In this document: positions 37,278-46,258 of the stretch, in pieces | Numbering within the stretch: position 1 is the first letter of the stretch | How the letters are laid out: each line of letters starts with the position of its first letter | Assembly (NCBI RefSeq): GCF_000424545.1 | Contig: NZ_KE384207.1 | Coordinates: 68,948-132,947, forward strand | DNA from: Butyrivibrio sp. NC3005 | GTDB taxonomy: Bacteria; Bacillota; Clostridia; Lachnospirales; Lachnospiraceae | Length of the DNA stretch: 64,000 nucleotides | Reading direction: 5' to 3' | Made by a program: the position numbers and the translations under genes | Notes under the pieces: model-generated | The model's database searches: none | Told to the model about the DNA's origin: nothing | The model's input: only the letters and a program-made list of their open reading frames with translations

Positions 37278-38624
37278 TTATTCCTCTTTTTTACCTATAT
37301 TTGCTGCTGAAAACTTTTCTTCCAGTTTATGCTTGAATAAATTTATTTTATCTTCTTCCATATTGTGATCTGAACTTGTAATCTCGACTTCGATTCCCAT
37401 ATTAACAAGTCTTCTAAAGAAATGAAGCATAATCTCATGAGTAGTATACGCTGAAACTTCTCCAAATACACAACTGTCACCAAAGCTAGAAACACATATC
37501 TGCTGAGATGGCGCTGGCATAAAACATGAAAAGCGTTTTATATACGGTGCTGCTTTCTCAGGCATTTTTATATTACCAAGATTAGAAATAGTACTGGTAA
37601 CACCTTTCTTAGAAGCAGTATTTATCCACTGAATAGCTATATCTTTAATAAAAAGCGGAACAACTTTTACTGCAAGATTATGCTCGAGTGCTGCATAAGA
37701 ATTCATTGTCTTCTGAATGCTTTCAGGAGATAACTGCTTTGCAAAAGAATCTTTCACGAACTCAATTATTGAATCCAGATTTCCATTGTAGTCCTTAGGA
37801 TCATATACAACTGTAATAGTTCCATAAAAGTTTCTAGTAGTTTCAGATGGAAAAAACTGTCTCAAATTAACAGGCACACTTACAACAATTGGCTTCTTGA
37901 AATCTCCTACAGTCATTTCATCAATGATAGCTGCAACATAAACTGCTGTTGATAGAACTCCTACTGAAGTATTATATTTGTGTGCAACTTCCAATATTTG
38001 TTTTGAAGAGACACACCCTTCTATCAAATGAGGCTGCTGATTTTGATCTCTTTCTCCTTTAATCTGATATGCTCTTCGCCTTGTAAGAGATTTAAGTTGA
38101 TTTAGTCCATTGCTTTTTTCATAGAAATGTTTAAATGCATCATCATTTTTTTCATATCTACTTGAAGAATCAACACTTTCATAGTCCATATGCAAATCAT
38201 ATTTCTGATTAAGATACCTGGTAATAATATTTTTCAAAAAGACAAATGCACCTGTACCATCTGCCAGTACATGAAACATTTCAAGACTTATACGACGTTT
38301 GTAATAAAACACCCTGTATAATAAAGTTTTTCTTCCCGGAAAATACAACTGACTGCAAGGCGGAAGATTTTCCTTATGAACCACACAATGCAGATTATCT
38401 CTATACTCAAGATAATACCAAAAAGCACCTTTTCTTAAAACGCAGTTAAAATGAGGAAATTCATCAATCGTATCGTCAAGAGCATTTTGTAATATCTCTG
38501 GATCAACATTTTCTGTTAATTCGCAGCTTATTCGAAAAACTCTGGTATTAGCCCCTTGAACTGTTGAAGGTATTATTTTTGCTGCATTATCAAGCTGATA
38601 CCATTTGCGATTATTATCTGCCAT
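37278..38624 (-). CDS. Condensation-domain-like acyltransferase
   Basis: 448 aa. The HxxxDG catalytic motif is visible as FHVLADGTGAF near residue 118, and a DFGW-like later region (SSFGDSCVFGEVSAY) fits the chloramphenicol acetyltransferase/condensation fold. Such stand-alone proteins are often labelled alcohol acetyltransferases. The residues typical of NRPS carriers are absent, so it probably transfers an acyl group to a lipid or sugar. It is the first gene of the three-gene operon with DUF6320 and the esterase. Confidence 0.75.
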   Translation of the reverse strand: MADNNRKWYQLDNAAKIIPSTVQGANTRVFRISCELTENVDPEILQNALDDTIDEFPHFNCVLRKGAFWYYLEYRDNLHCVVHKENLPPCSQLYFPGRKTLLYRVFYYKRRISLEMFHVLADGTGAFVFLKNIITRYLNQKYDLHMDYESVDSSSRYEKNDDAFKHFYEKSNGLNQLKSLTRRRAYQIKGERDQNQQPHLIEGCVSSKQILEVAHKYNTSVGVLSTAVYVAAIIDEMTVGDFKKPIVVSVPVNLRQFFPSETTRNFYGTITVVYDPKDYNGNLDSIIEFVKDSFAKQLSPESIQKTMNSYAALEHNLAVKVVPLFIKDIAIQWINTASKKGVTSTISNLGNIKMPEKAAPYIKRFSCFMPAPSQQICVSSFGDSCVFGEVSAYTTHEIMLHFFRRLVNMGIEVEITSSDHNMEEDKINLFKHKLEEKFSAANIGKKEE

Positions 38625-38678
38625 AATTTAGCTTCCTTACATTAGTATTTGTAAATATTCTATTGTACAAACATTTTT

Positions 38679-39278
38679 CTAATATTCATCTATCGTAGGA
38701 GTCTTTATTTCTCTTAAAGTTCCATCTCTATATTCAAATCGGAAAAATTCGCAATTTCCTACAGATATTTTCCAAAAATCTTCCAATCTGCTCTTCCTTA
38801 AATTAGTCAGAAGTGCTCTCATACATGCTCCATGAGTCTGAATAAGAATATTACCGCAATCACTTTTTGATTTTTTCAAGTCCTCTATGAAAAGAGCTGT
38901 TCTTTCCATTAAATCGGCATATGGCTCTTCTTCCATCTTTGGAATATATATCGCTGGATTTTCAAATAAACCGCCATATTCTTCTTTTATATGCTCGAAC
39001 TTCATCCCTTCCAGTTTGCCAAAACTCATTTCTTTAATACGATCATCAAGTATTATTTTTTCCTTTGGAAAACCACTTATTATATGAGCCGTTTCAACTG
39101 CTCGGCACAAAGGGCTTGATATGACCTTATCGAAAGAAATCCCAAGAGCATTAAGTCTGTCAAAAGCTTCTTTTGCCTGCTGCCTTCCTGTATCGTTCAA
39201 CTCAATGTCTGTTGCACCTTGAAAAAGATGCTCCTTATTCCACAATGTTTCTCCGTGTCTAACAAAATACCAAATCAT
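38679..39278 (-). CDS. Histidine phosphatase family protein
   Basis: The RHG motif YFVRHGETLWNKE near residue 8 provides the phosphorylated His; the second His is in IQTHGACMRALL. 199 aa with LFQGATDIELNDTGRQQA is typical of the cofactor-dependent phosphoglycerate mutase-like phosphatases (CobC, PhoE, GpmB). The substrate is not readable. Confidence 0.88.
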   Translation of the reverse strand: MIWYFVRHGETLWNKEHLFQGATDIELNDTGRQQAKEAFDRLNALGISFDKVISSPLCRAVETAHIISGFPKEKIILDDRIKEMSFGKLEGMKFEHIKEEYGGLFENPAIYIPKMEEEPYADLMERTALFIEDLKKSKSDCGNILIQTHGACMRALLTNLRKSRLEDFWKISVGNCEFFRFEYRDGTLREIKTPTIDEY

Positions 39279-39309
39279 TTTTCCAAAAACCTAACCTGCC
39301 TAAAAATAT

Positions 39310-40014
39310 TTAATTCTTTTTTGAATAATCTCGTTCTCCAAAAATACCTGTGCCCACTCTTACAAAAGTTGCACCTTCTTCAATTGCAACCTCATAATCT
39401 CCAGTCATTCCCATTGAAAGAACATCAAGTTTGTGATCAAAAATATTCATAGAATTTGCTTCTTCCAACAATTCTCTAAGTCCTTTGAAATAAATTCTGT
39501 TACTCTCGGGATTATCAGTATAAGGTGCTATTGTCATAAGCCCTCTCACATTTACATGACTCAAACCTGAAATTTCCTTCAAAAAAGGAATTGTCTCTTC
39601 CGGCCTTAATCCAAATTTAGTATCTTCGCATGCCATGTTGACTTCACACAAAATATCCATCACCATATCATGTTTTGCAGCCTGTTTCTCAATTTCATCT
39701 GCAAGCTTTTTGTTGTCAACAGAATGTATAAGCTCCACCATTCCCGGAAGATACTTGACCTTATTATTCTGCAAATGTCCAATCATGTGCCAGTGAAGAG
39801 GTGTTTTTATTGAAGCTGTCTTCATCTGCAATTCCTGAACCTTATTCTCACCAAATACTGTTATGCCTTCAGCCATAGCTTCTTCTATTGCTGCAACCGG
39901 TTTTGTCTTGCTCACTGCAATTAATGTAACTAAATCCCTGCTTCTACCACTTTTTTTACATGCAGCCATTATATTATTCTCAACTACTTTGAGATTTTCA
40001 CTTATGCTTCCCAT
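39310..40014 (-). CDS. yggS: YggS/PLPBP family PLP-binding protein
   Basis: A single-domain PLP protein with the fold of the alanine racemase N-terminal barrel, involved in vitamin B6 homeostasis. The PLP lysine lies in LIAVSKTKPV, and GENKVQELQMK is diagnostic. 234 aa is normal. Firmicute homologues often sit near sepF and division genes, but not here. Confidence 0.92.
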   Translation of the reverse strand: MGSISENLKVVENNIMAACKKSGRSRDLVTLIAVSKTKPVAAIEEAMAEGITVFGENKVQELQMKTASIKTPLHWHMIGHLQNNKVKYLPGMVELIHSVDNKKLADEIEKQAAKHDMVMDILCEVNMACEDTKFGLRPEETIPFLKEISGLSHVNVRGLMTIAPYTDNPESNRIYFKGLRELLEEANSMNIFDHKLDVLSMGMTGDYEVAIEEGATFVRVGTGIFGERDYSKKN

Positions 40015-40052
40015 ATCTTAGCCTATTATAGCAACCTTTCTTTAATATTAAT

Positions 40053-40083
40053 AAATGCAGATATCAAAACAATATCTGCATTT
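40053..40083 (-). terminator. Hairpin after the DUF3048 gene
   Basis: AAATGCAGATAT pairs perfectly with ATATCTGCATTT (12 bp). The minus-strand tail TATTAATATT is only partly T-rich. Confidence 0.6.
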
Positions 40084-40109
40084 ATTCTATCACATATTCA
40101 ATTTAAATT

Positions 40110-41243
40110 TTATTTTAAATCAACACTCTTCCATGTGTCTTCAGGAATAAGTGAGATATATGTCTTACCGGAATTTATTGTAAGCTCTTTACCATTCATA
40201 TCATAGTATCTTGTGATATCTGTCTCAGCAAGCTTTGTCCATGTAATCGGAATGCACTTGCCATTTGTAAGGTAATAACCATTCTTGTTAGCACTAAGGT
40301 AGTTATATACAAGATAGCCATTCTGGTCAAGCTGAGCAAATGAACAACTCTGAAGAATAACATTTGTAAATGCAAGAGGCTCCTTAGAGTCTGCATCTAA
40401 ATGCTGTTTTCCATATTCATAATACTCATACTTCTTTGTACTATCATTGTACTTAAGCATTGAACCATTGTGCTTGAATGGAAGAACAACTTCGTTTACA
40501 TCCTTAACCTCTCCACCTGCCTTGGACAAATCAACTTCTGTACCATAATCAGAGAAGTTAAAGTGTGTCTCATCTTCTACACGGTGAGAATTGTACTCTT
40601 TGGAATAACCGGAGTTTGCAAAAGCATCATCCAAATCACCTGTAACGATATACTCTGTAAACTCTCTTGACTTACCATTGTTTACACGTGAGAAGATTCC
40701 AGAGAAGTGTTCCTTACCCCATGGATATCCAAAATATGTATTGTTATAGAAAGGACCACCATCATGGCAAAGAACAGCATTCCACTCTGCAGCAAGAACA
40801 ATGTTAGTAGGTCTTGTAGAACGAATACTTCCAAGCTGCTTAATCTTGCCCCAATCCTTAACAACACACATAAGACGTGTAATTCTGTTATTAGCCGTGC
40901 TGTTCATAAGCTCATATACAACATCAGCCTGTGCTGTACCATAGTGAGGAAGAGCAGTTGCCTCATTATCAACCATTACAGCTATAGGACGCTGATTCTT
41001 AAGAGACTCATCAATAGGCTCACCTGTAATCTCGCTAAGGTACATTCCAGCAGGAACTTCCTTGGAGTTTGCTGTATTTTCAGCAGTTGTACTCTGAGAA
41101 GAAGCAGTGTCTGAAGCTTCCTTTTTCTGATCAATAGTCACAGCAGATGAACCAACAGAACCGTTATCTTCCTTCTTGGAGCATCCAAACAGAGTCATTG
41201 CACAAAGTCCAGTTACTAAAATAGACGCAATCTTTCTTTTCAT
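40110..41243 (-). CDS. DUF3048 lipoprotein (YerB-like)
   Basis: 377 aa from the ATG at 41243. The N-terminus MKRKIASILVTGLCAMTLFG-C is a lipoprotein signal with a lipobox (LFGC), so the mature protein is lipid-anchored outside the membrane. After a Ser/Thr linker comes DUF3048: RPIAVMVDNEATALPHYG, IRSTRPTNIVLAAEW and CHDGGPFY. The function of the family is not established. It lies alone between terminators. Confidence 0.85.
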   Translation of the reverse strand: MKRKIASILVTGLCAMTLFGCSKKEDNGSVGSSAVTIDQKKEASDTASSQSTTAENTANSKEVPAGMYLSEITGEPIDESLKNQRPIAVMVDNEATALPHYGTAQADVVYELMNSTANNRITRLMCVVKDWGKIKQLGSIRSTRPTNIVLAAEWNAVLCHDGGPFYNNTYFGYPWGKEHFSGIFSRVNNGKSREFTEYIVTGDLDDAFANSGYSKEYNSHRVEDETHFNFSDYGTEVDLSKAGGEVKDVNEVVLPFKHNGSMLKYNDSTKKYEYYEYGKQHLDADSKEPLAFTNVILQSCSFAQLDQNGYLVYNYLSANKNGYYLTNGKCIPITWTKLAETDITRYYDMNGKELTINSGKTYISLIPEDTWKSVDLK

Positions 41244-41400
41244 ACTTATTCTCTTTCCGACTGAACATGCAGTCATATAATATTCTGATTTTTAATCGGC
41301 ACTTAAGAGTAAGCACCAGCCATTTACCCAAAACGTAAAAAGCTCACTTTGTCTATTTTAGCAAAAAAAAGCTTAAACGACAATTAAAAAACAATAATTT

Positions 41401-43344
41401 TTATCCCCTGAGTCGTTTACGAGGCGGTGCATTAGTTAAAACAAACGGTAAAAAATCACTCTCCGGTATAGGTTTTGAAAAATAAAATCCCTGTAAATAG
41501 TCGCATCCCATCCTAATAAGAATCCTATTCATCTCTTCGTACTCAACACCTTGTGCAACCACTTCCACTTTATTTTTGTGAAAAAAAGGAATAATATCTT
41601 CCAAAATTTTATTCGTTCCATCAAAATAAGCCCATATTATACTTTTATCAATTTTGACAATAGAAACAGGGAATTTGAAAAGCTCTACTATATTGGAATA
41701 GCCAACTCCAAAATCATCCAAAGAAAAAATAATCCCTTTATCTTTAAGAAGCTGTACCTGTGGTTCATTTTTCATAAGCTCTGCCGTAGCCTTTTCTGTT
41801 GCTTCCAGACAAATTAAAGAAGGATCAATCTTATATTTTTTCAATGTTGATAAAAACTCATATATGATTCTCTCATCCTGACACTGAACGAAAGAAAGAT
41901 TAATCTGTATATGTTGTATTCCAAATTTCTTTATATCTACTTTCCGAAGGAACAAGCAAACTTTCTCAAAAATCTGTCCTCCAAGTTCTATAATACTTCC
42001 ATTTTGTTCTGCCACAGTTATAAATTCATCAGGAAGAACCGGTCCAATTTCTTCATCTTCAATTCTAGCTAATGCTTCACAAGAAGTAACTCTTTTTTGT
42101 GATGCAGAAAAAACAGGCTGATAATATATTTTTACAGACTTTTCTTCTATCGCTTTCTCTAATGCTTTTTCTACTAGAAGATAATGATTCATCCTTCCAA
42201 TCATATCTGCATCTATTGGAACAACTTCATAAAGCTGACTGTCTTCTACTCTTCTAAGCGCCTGCAATAGAAAACGCCTTATCTTTTCAGCACTTCCCTG
42301 CCTTACGAGCGTAGGATAATAAACAATAACAGGCCTAACCCTTACAAGGACATTCCTTCCGTCCACGATAATACCCATAGACTCCTGAAAATGTAATCTT
42401 ATATCATTAGCCAATACAGTGCCATCCTTATTTCCCTTGTAAATAATACTGTAACGTCCCTGCTTCATATAAAAAACCGGATTTTTAGCAGCTACTTTCT
42501 TTAAATATTCCGCAATTTCTCTTTTAACCTCTTCTATCACAGGGCCTCCATACATCCTGCGAAGATCTTCATACCCGCCTATTGAAACTCCAATAATAGA
42601 TCCTGGAGTTCCATATCTTGTCCATACATCTACATTTTCTCTGAAAGCATAATCATTATATAAACCTGTTGCTCTATCAAGATAATATTCTGGATTTTGA
42701 TGTGATAAGTACAAAATAAGCAGAATCAGCGACATTGCAACATTAACTACCATTAGCTTAGGAAAAAAGGTTCTAATAACACTTCCTGTGCCTAAAATTA
42801 TCCAGGAAATAATAAAGCTTGCCCGCTGATTCCAGGTAAAACTCTTACGAAAAAGCTCCGTATTAAAAATACCCAATATACTATATAAAATAATATACAT
42901 GGATATCCAATTATAGAATCTTCCCTTTTCATATCCGGTTACTTCATTAACATCAAACATAAAACGGAAAAAAATATTTAAAAAGCAAACAAAAAAAGTG
43001 ATCACTGCCGGCAAATAATATATACCACCTATATAGTGTTTTCTAATATCAACATGATTGCACATTGATCTGTTGTAGCAGAAAAAAACAAGCACAACTC
43101 CAGCTACAGAATAAAAGAAAACAGTAGTAACAAGAACTACCAAATAAGACGAATATTTTTCATAGTTGCTTATCATATATGTCGAAAACATATCCAAAGA
43201 TATCATTATAATGCTTCCCCACAAAAACATATGATAGAAGATATTCCTTCTAAGCGGAAGATATCCCCGTCTTCCATAGAACAGAATAATAATCAGAATG
43301 ACTATAAATGACACAACCGAAAAGTCATAATTCCAAATATACAT
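41401..43344 (-). CDS. Membrane EAL phosphodiesterase with degenerate GGDEF domain
   Basis: 647 aa. About seven membrane segments fill the first ~220 residues. A GGDEF-like domain follows (ATGLYNDYAFRENVDVW), but the active-site motif is replaced by GRYSIIYK, so it cannot make c-di-GMP. The EAL domain looks complete: YYQPV, CEALAR, INLSF, LEATE, SLDDFGVGYSN, VKIDKS, VAQGVE and YLQGFYF, giving the metal-binding and catalytic residues for c-di-GMP hydrolysis. The start at 43344 follows GAGGA; the GTG four codons earlier is too close. A sigma-28 promoter lies ~220 bases upstream, matching FliA control of motility-promoting phosphodiesterases. Confidence 0.9.
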   Translation of the reverse strand: MYIWNYDFSVVSFIVILIIILFYGRRGYLPLRRNIFYHMFLWGSIIMISLDMFSTYMISNYEKYSSYLVVLVTTVFFYSVAGVVLVFFCYNRSMCNHVDIRKHYIGGIYYLPAVITFFVCFLNIFFRFMFDVNEVTGYEKGRFYNWISMYIILYSILGIFNTELFRKSFTWNQRASFIISWIILGTGSVIRTFFPKLMVVNVAMSLILLILYLSHQNPEYYLDRATGLYNDYAFRENVDVWTRYGTPGSIIGVSIGGYEDLRRMYGGPVIEEVKREIAEYLKKVAAKNPVFYMKQGRYSIIYKGNKDGTVLANDIRLHFQESMGIIVDGRNVLVRVRPVIVYYPTLVRQGSAEKIRRFLLQALRRVEDSQLYEVVPIDADMIGRMNHYLLVEKALEKAIEEKSVKIYYQPVFSASQKRVTSCEALARIEDEEIGPVLPDEFITVAEQNGSIIELGGQIFEKVCLFLRKVDIKKFGIQHIQINLSFVQCQDERIIYEFLSTLKKYKIDPSLICLEATEKATAELMKNEPQVQLLKDKGIIFSLDDFGVGYSNIVELFKFPVSIVKIDKSIIWAYFDGTNKILEDIIPFFHKNKVEVVAQGVEYEEMNRILIRMGCDYLQGFYFSKPIPESDFLPFVLTNAPPRKRLRG

Positions 43345-43563
43345 CTCATTCCTCACTTAACTTGTTACTTCATGCTAGTTTGTACATGATTGGAGCAACA
43401 AACTCATGCATTGAATCTCTCAACAAAATTCTTTTCACGCCGATAAAAATTACATAAGAAAATAAATATTTTTTGCAGAATGTTTGAATTTTCTATCAAC
43501 ACTTGTTAATATGTTTGTTGCAGAAAATATAACAGACCCAAAATGTAAATTTTCTCAAAACAT

Positions 43564-43590
43564 ATATCGGCTTTATATTCTAAGCAGTTA
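43564..43590 (-). promoter_or_regulatory. Sigma-28 (SigD/FliA) type promoter of the EAL gene
   Basis: The minus strand reads TAAC-N15-GCCGATAT. The -10 is a perfect match and the -35 core differs in one base. It leaves a leader of about 200 bases before 43344. Confidence 0.6.
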
Positions 43591-43599
43591 AGTTAGAAG

Positions 43600-43629
43600 G
43601 AGAAACGAATTTTATATATTCGATTTCTC
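43600..43629. promoter_or_regulatory. Palindromic operator-like site upstream of the MMPL gene
   Basis: GAGAAACGAAT (43600-43610) and ATTCGATTTCTC (43618-43629) form a near-perfect inverted repeat with one bulged base, 25 bases before the transporter ATG and just beyond the divergent sigma-28 promoter. MMPL pumps are often controlled by TetR-type repressors; none is encoded nearby. Confidence 0.4.
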
Positions 43630-43654
43630 TAAAAAATACAAAACGGAGGTTTAA

Positions 43655-46258
43655 ATGGAAAAACAATCTGAAAATATTTCTCAAGAAGAACCACTTGAAA
43701 ATAAGGTCGCAAATGATTCAAATTCCGATGCTGATGAAAGCAGCGACAAAATTGAATCTTCGCCACTAATAAAAATTGCTTCTTTCATCGTTGATAAAAG
43801 AATGCTTTTTTTCTTATTGTACATACTTGTAATAATATTCTCTGTTTTTGCTAAAAACTGGGTAAAAGTAGAGGATGACCTTGCAAAGTATCTAAGTGAC
43901 AATACTGAAACAAGGCGAACCATTGTTCTTATGGATGATCAGTTCACCACATTTGGAAGTGCCAAAATAATGGTTGCTAATATCTCCTATCCTGATGCTC
44001 AAAATATGGAAAAAAAGATTTCGCATATGGATGGAGTATCAAGTGTAGATTTCACAGATAGTGAAGCCGACATGAAAGATTTTGTCAAACACTACAATAA
44101 TGGTTCTGCACTTTATACTATTACATTTTCTTATGCTGAAACCGATGACAGAGCCCTTGAAGCTTTGAACAAAATCAAAAACGAATTATCTGATTATGAT
44201 ATTTATGTTTCTACATCTCTTGGTTCACAACAGGCTGATATTATTGCTGAAGAAATGCAGAAAATCATTCTCTTGGTAGCTGTTGTCGTAGTTACTGTAC
44301 TTATAATAACAAGCCAGTCCTATGGAGAAATCCCTGTTCTTGGACTTACTTTCGTTGTATCCATGATAATTAATAGTGGTACAAACTTTTTATTTGGAAC
44401 TATTTCTTTTGTATCCAACTCAGTTTCTTCGATACTGCAGTTAGCATTGTCTGTTGACTATGCAATTATCTTTTGTAACAGATACAAAGAAGAATACAAC
44501 GGCGGATTAAGTGTTAGAGATGCTGTTATAGTAGCTTTATCTAAATCAATTCCTGAAATTTTCTCCAGTTCACTTACTACAATTTCAGGTCTTTTTGCAC
44601 TTATTTTTATGCAATACAAAATAGGTGCTGATATGGGTATTGTGCTTATAAAAGCTATTTTACTTAGCCTTCTTTCTGTTTTCACACTAATGCCCGGACT
44701 TATCGTTATTTTCTCTAAAGTTATGGACAAAACAAAACACAAGAACTTTGTTCCAAAAATCAGCTGGTGTGGAAAACTTGCTTATAACACTAGACATATC
44801 GTACCTCTTGTGTTCGTAGGCATATTCGCACTTGCTTTTTATTTTTCCCAAAACTGCCCTTATGTTTATGGTTACTCCACTTTATCTACTCCTGTTCTTA
44901 ATGACACTCAGATTGCAGATAATATGATTACAGACACTTTTGGCAAAGAAAACTTTGTTGCTGTCGTAGTCCCAGGATCTAACTATTCTAAGGAGAGCGC
45001 TTTTATTTCAGCACTTGAACAGTGTAAGGAAGTTGACCACTGCGTAGGCCTTGCAAATACAACCGCAATGGACAATTACAAATTAACAGATAAACTTACA
45101 CCTCGACAGTTTTCAGAGCTTTTGTCAATTGATTATGATGCATGCCTTGTAATATACAGTGCATATGCTGCAGATAAAGGAGAATATGGTCAGATTATAG
45201 GCGGAATATCTTCTTATAAGATTACTCTTATGGATATGATTCAGTATGCCTATTCCAAGATTGAAGAAGGTTATGTACATCTTGACGCAGATACCTACAA
45301 AACTCTCTCAGATGCTAATAAAGCGATTACTGACGGAAGAAAGCAGCTTCAAGGTCAAAAATATGATCGTATCCTCGTCTACCTTACACTTCCTGAAGAA
45401 AGTGACGAGACTTTTGCATTTTTGCAAAAAATTCATGAAATTGCAGAGCCTTGGTATGAACCTAACAGCATATATGTTGCTGGTAACTCTACTAGCCAAA
45501 GAGACCTTAGAACAAGTTTCGAAAAAGATAATATCGTTGTAAGTATTGTATCTGCATTCTTCGTATTGGTTATCCTGCTCTTTACTTTCAAGTCTGCAGG
45601 ACTTCCTGTTTTGCTGATTGCAGTCATTGAAGGAGCCATTTTCATTAACTTCTCCTTCCCGACAATTGAACATCAAAACCTGTTCTTTATGGGATACCTT
45701 ATCGTAAGTTCCATTCAGATGGGTGCAAATATCGATTACGCTATTGTTATATCCAGTAGATATACCGAGCTTAGAAAAACCATGAGCCGAAAAGATTCCA
45801 TAATCGAATCACTCAACTTCGCATTCCCGACTATCATAACCTCTGGTTCTATGATGATACTAGCCGGTGTGTTTATTGGACAAATGACTTCCGATCCATG
45901 TATTGCAGGAATTGGCCAGTGTCTTGGACGAGGAACACTTATTTCTGTATTCCTTGTAATGTTCGTACTGCCTCAAATACTGATAGTCGGCGACAAGATA
46001 ATATCAATGACAACCTTCGATATCTCCAGACCTGTTCATACCAGAAACGAAACAGGTACAATTGTTGTAAACGGTATGATACGTGGAACAATAAACGGTA
46101 CTGTAATAGGTTCTATGAACGCTGTTGTACGCGGTGATGTCAGTGCAATTCTTCTTTCGGGTGATATGGAGAAAAAAGATGACGGCATAATTGAAGAGAA
46201 TCTAATCGAAGCAAATGACATTGTTGATGTTTCGGAGGATGAGTCAGATGAAAAATAA
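43655..46258 (+). CDS. MMPL/RND superfamily transporter
   Basis: 867 aa. The layout is the MMPL duplication: an acidic cytoplasmic start, TM1 near residues 48-66, a large outer loop, five TMs (~205-375), a second outer loop (~400-610) and six TMs (~620-790). ALSVDYAIIFCNRY and GANIDYAIVISSRY carry the paired Asp-Tyr proton-relay motifs of both halves. The cytoplasmic tail has a short G-x-I/V-x-G repeat (GTINGTVIGSMNAVVRGDV) like a bactofilin rung, unusual for this family. The gene overlaps the GLUG protein gene by eleven bases, so the products probably work together. The cargo is unknown; lipids or surface polymers are likely. Confidence 0.88.
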   Translation: MEKQSENISQEEPLENKVANDSNSDADESSDKIESSPLIKIASFIVDKRMLFFLLYILVIIFSVFAKNWVKVEDDLAKYLSDNTETRRTIVLMDDQFTTFGSAKIMVANISYPDAQNMEKKISHMDGVSSVDFTDSEADMKDFVKHYNNGSALYTITFSYAETDDRALEALNKIKNELSDYDIYVSTSLGSQQADIIAEEMQKIILLVAVVVVTVLIITSQSYGEIPVLGLTFVVSMIINSGTNFLFGTISFVSNSVSSILQLALSVDYAIIFCNRYKEEYNGGLSVRDAVIVALSKSIPEIFSSSLTTISGLFALIFMQYKIGADMGIVLIKAILLSLLSVFTLMPGLIVIFSKVMDKTKHKNFVPKISWCGKLAYNTRHIVPLVFVGIFALAFYFSQNCPYVYGYSTLSTPVLNDTQIADNMITDTFGKENFVAVVVPGSNYSKESAFISALEQCKEVDHCVGLANTTAMDNYKLTDKLTPRQFSELLSIDYDACLVIYSAYAADKGEYGQIIGGISSYKITLMDMIQYAYSKIEEGYVHLDADTYKTLSDANKAITDGRKQLQGQKYDRILVYLTLPEESDETFAFLQKIHEIAEPWYEPNSIYVAGNSTSQRDLRTSFEKDNIVVSIVSAFFVLVILLFTFKSAGLPVLLIAVIEGAIFINFSFPTIEHQNLFFMGYLIVSSIQMGANIDYAIVISSRYTELRKTMSRKDSIIESLNFAFPTIITSGSMMILAGVFIGQMTSDPCIAGIGQCLGRGTLISVFLVMFVLPQILIVGDKIISMTTFDISRPVHTRNETGTIVVNGMIRGTINGTVIGSMNAVVRGDVSAILLSGDMEKKDDGIIEENLIEANDIVDVSEDESDEK

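Noticed and set aside
43435..43455. GCCGATAA on the plus strand, a possible sigma-28 -10 towards the MMPL gene.
   Set aside because: The -35 position does not resemble TAAA, and the site is ~200 bases from the gene within the leader of the divergent EAL transcript.
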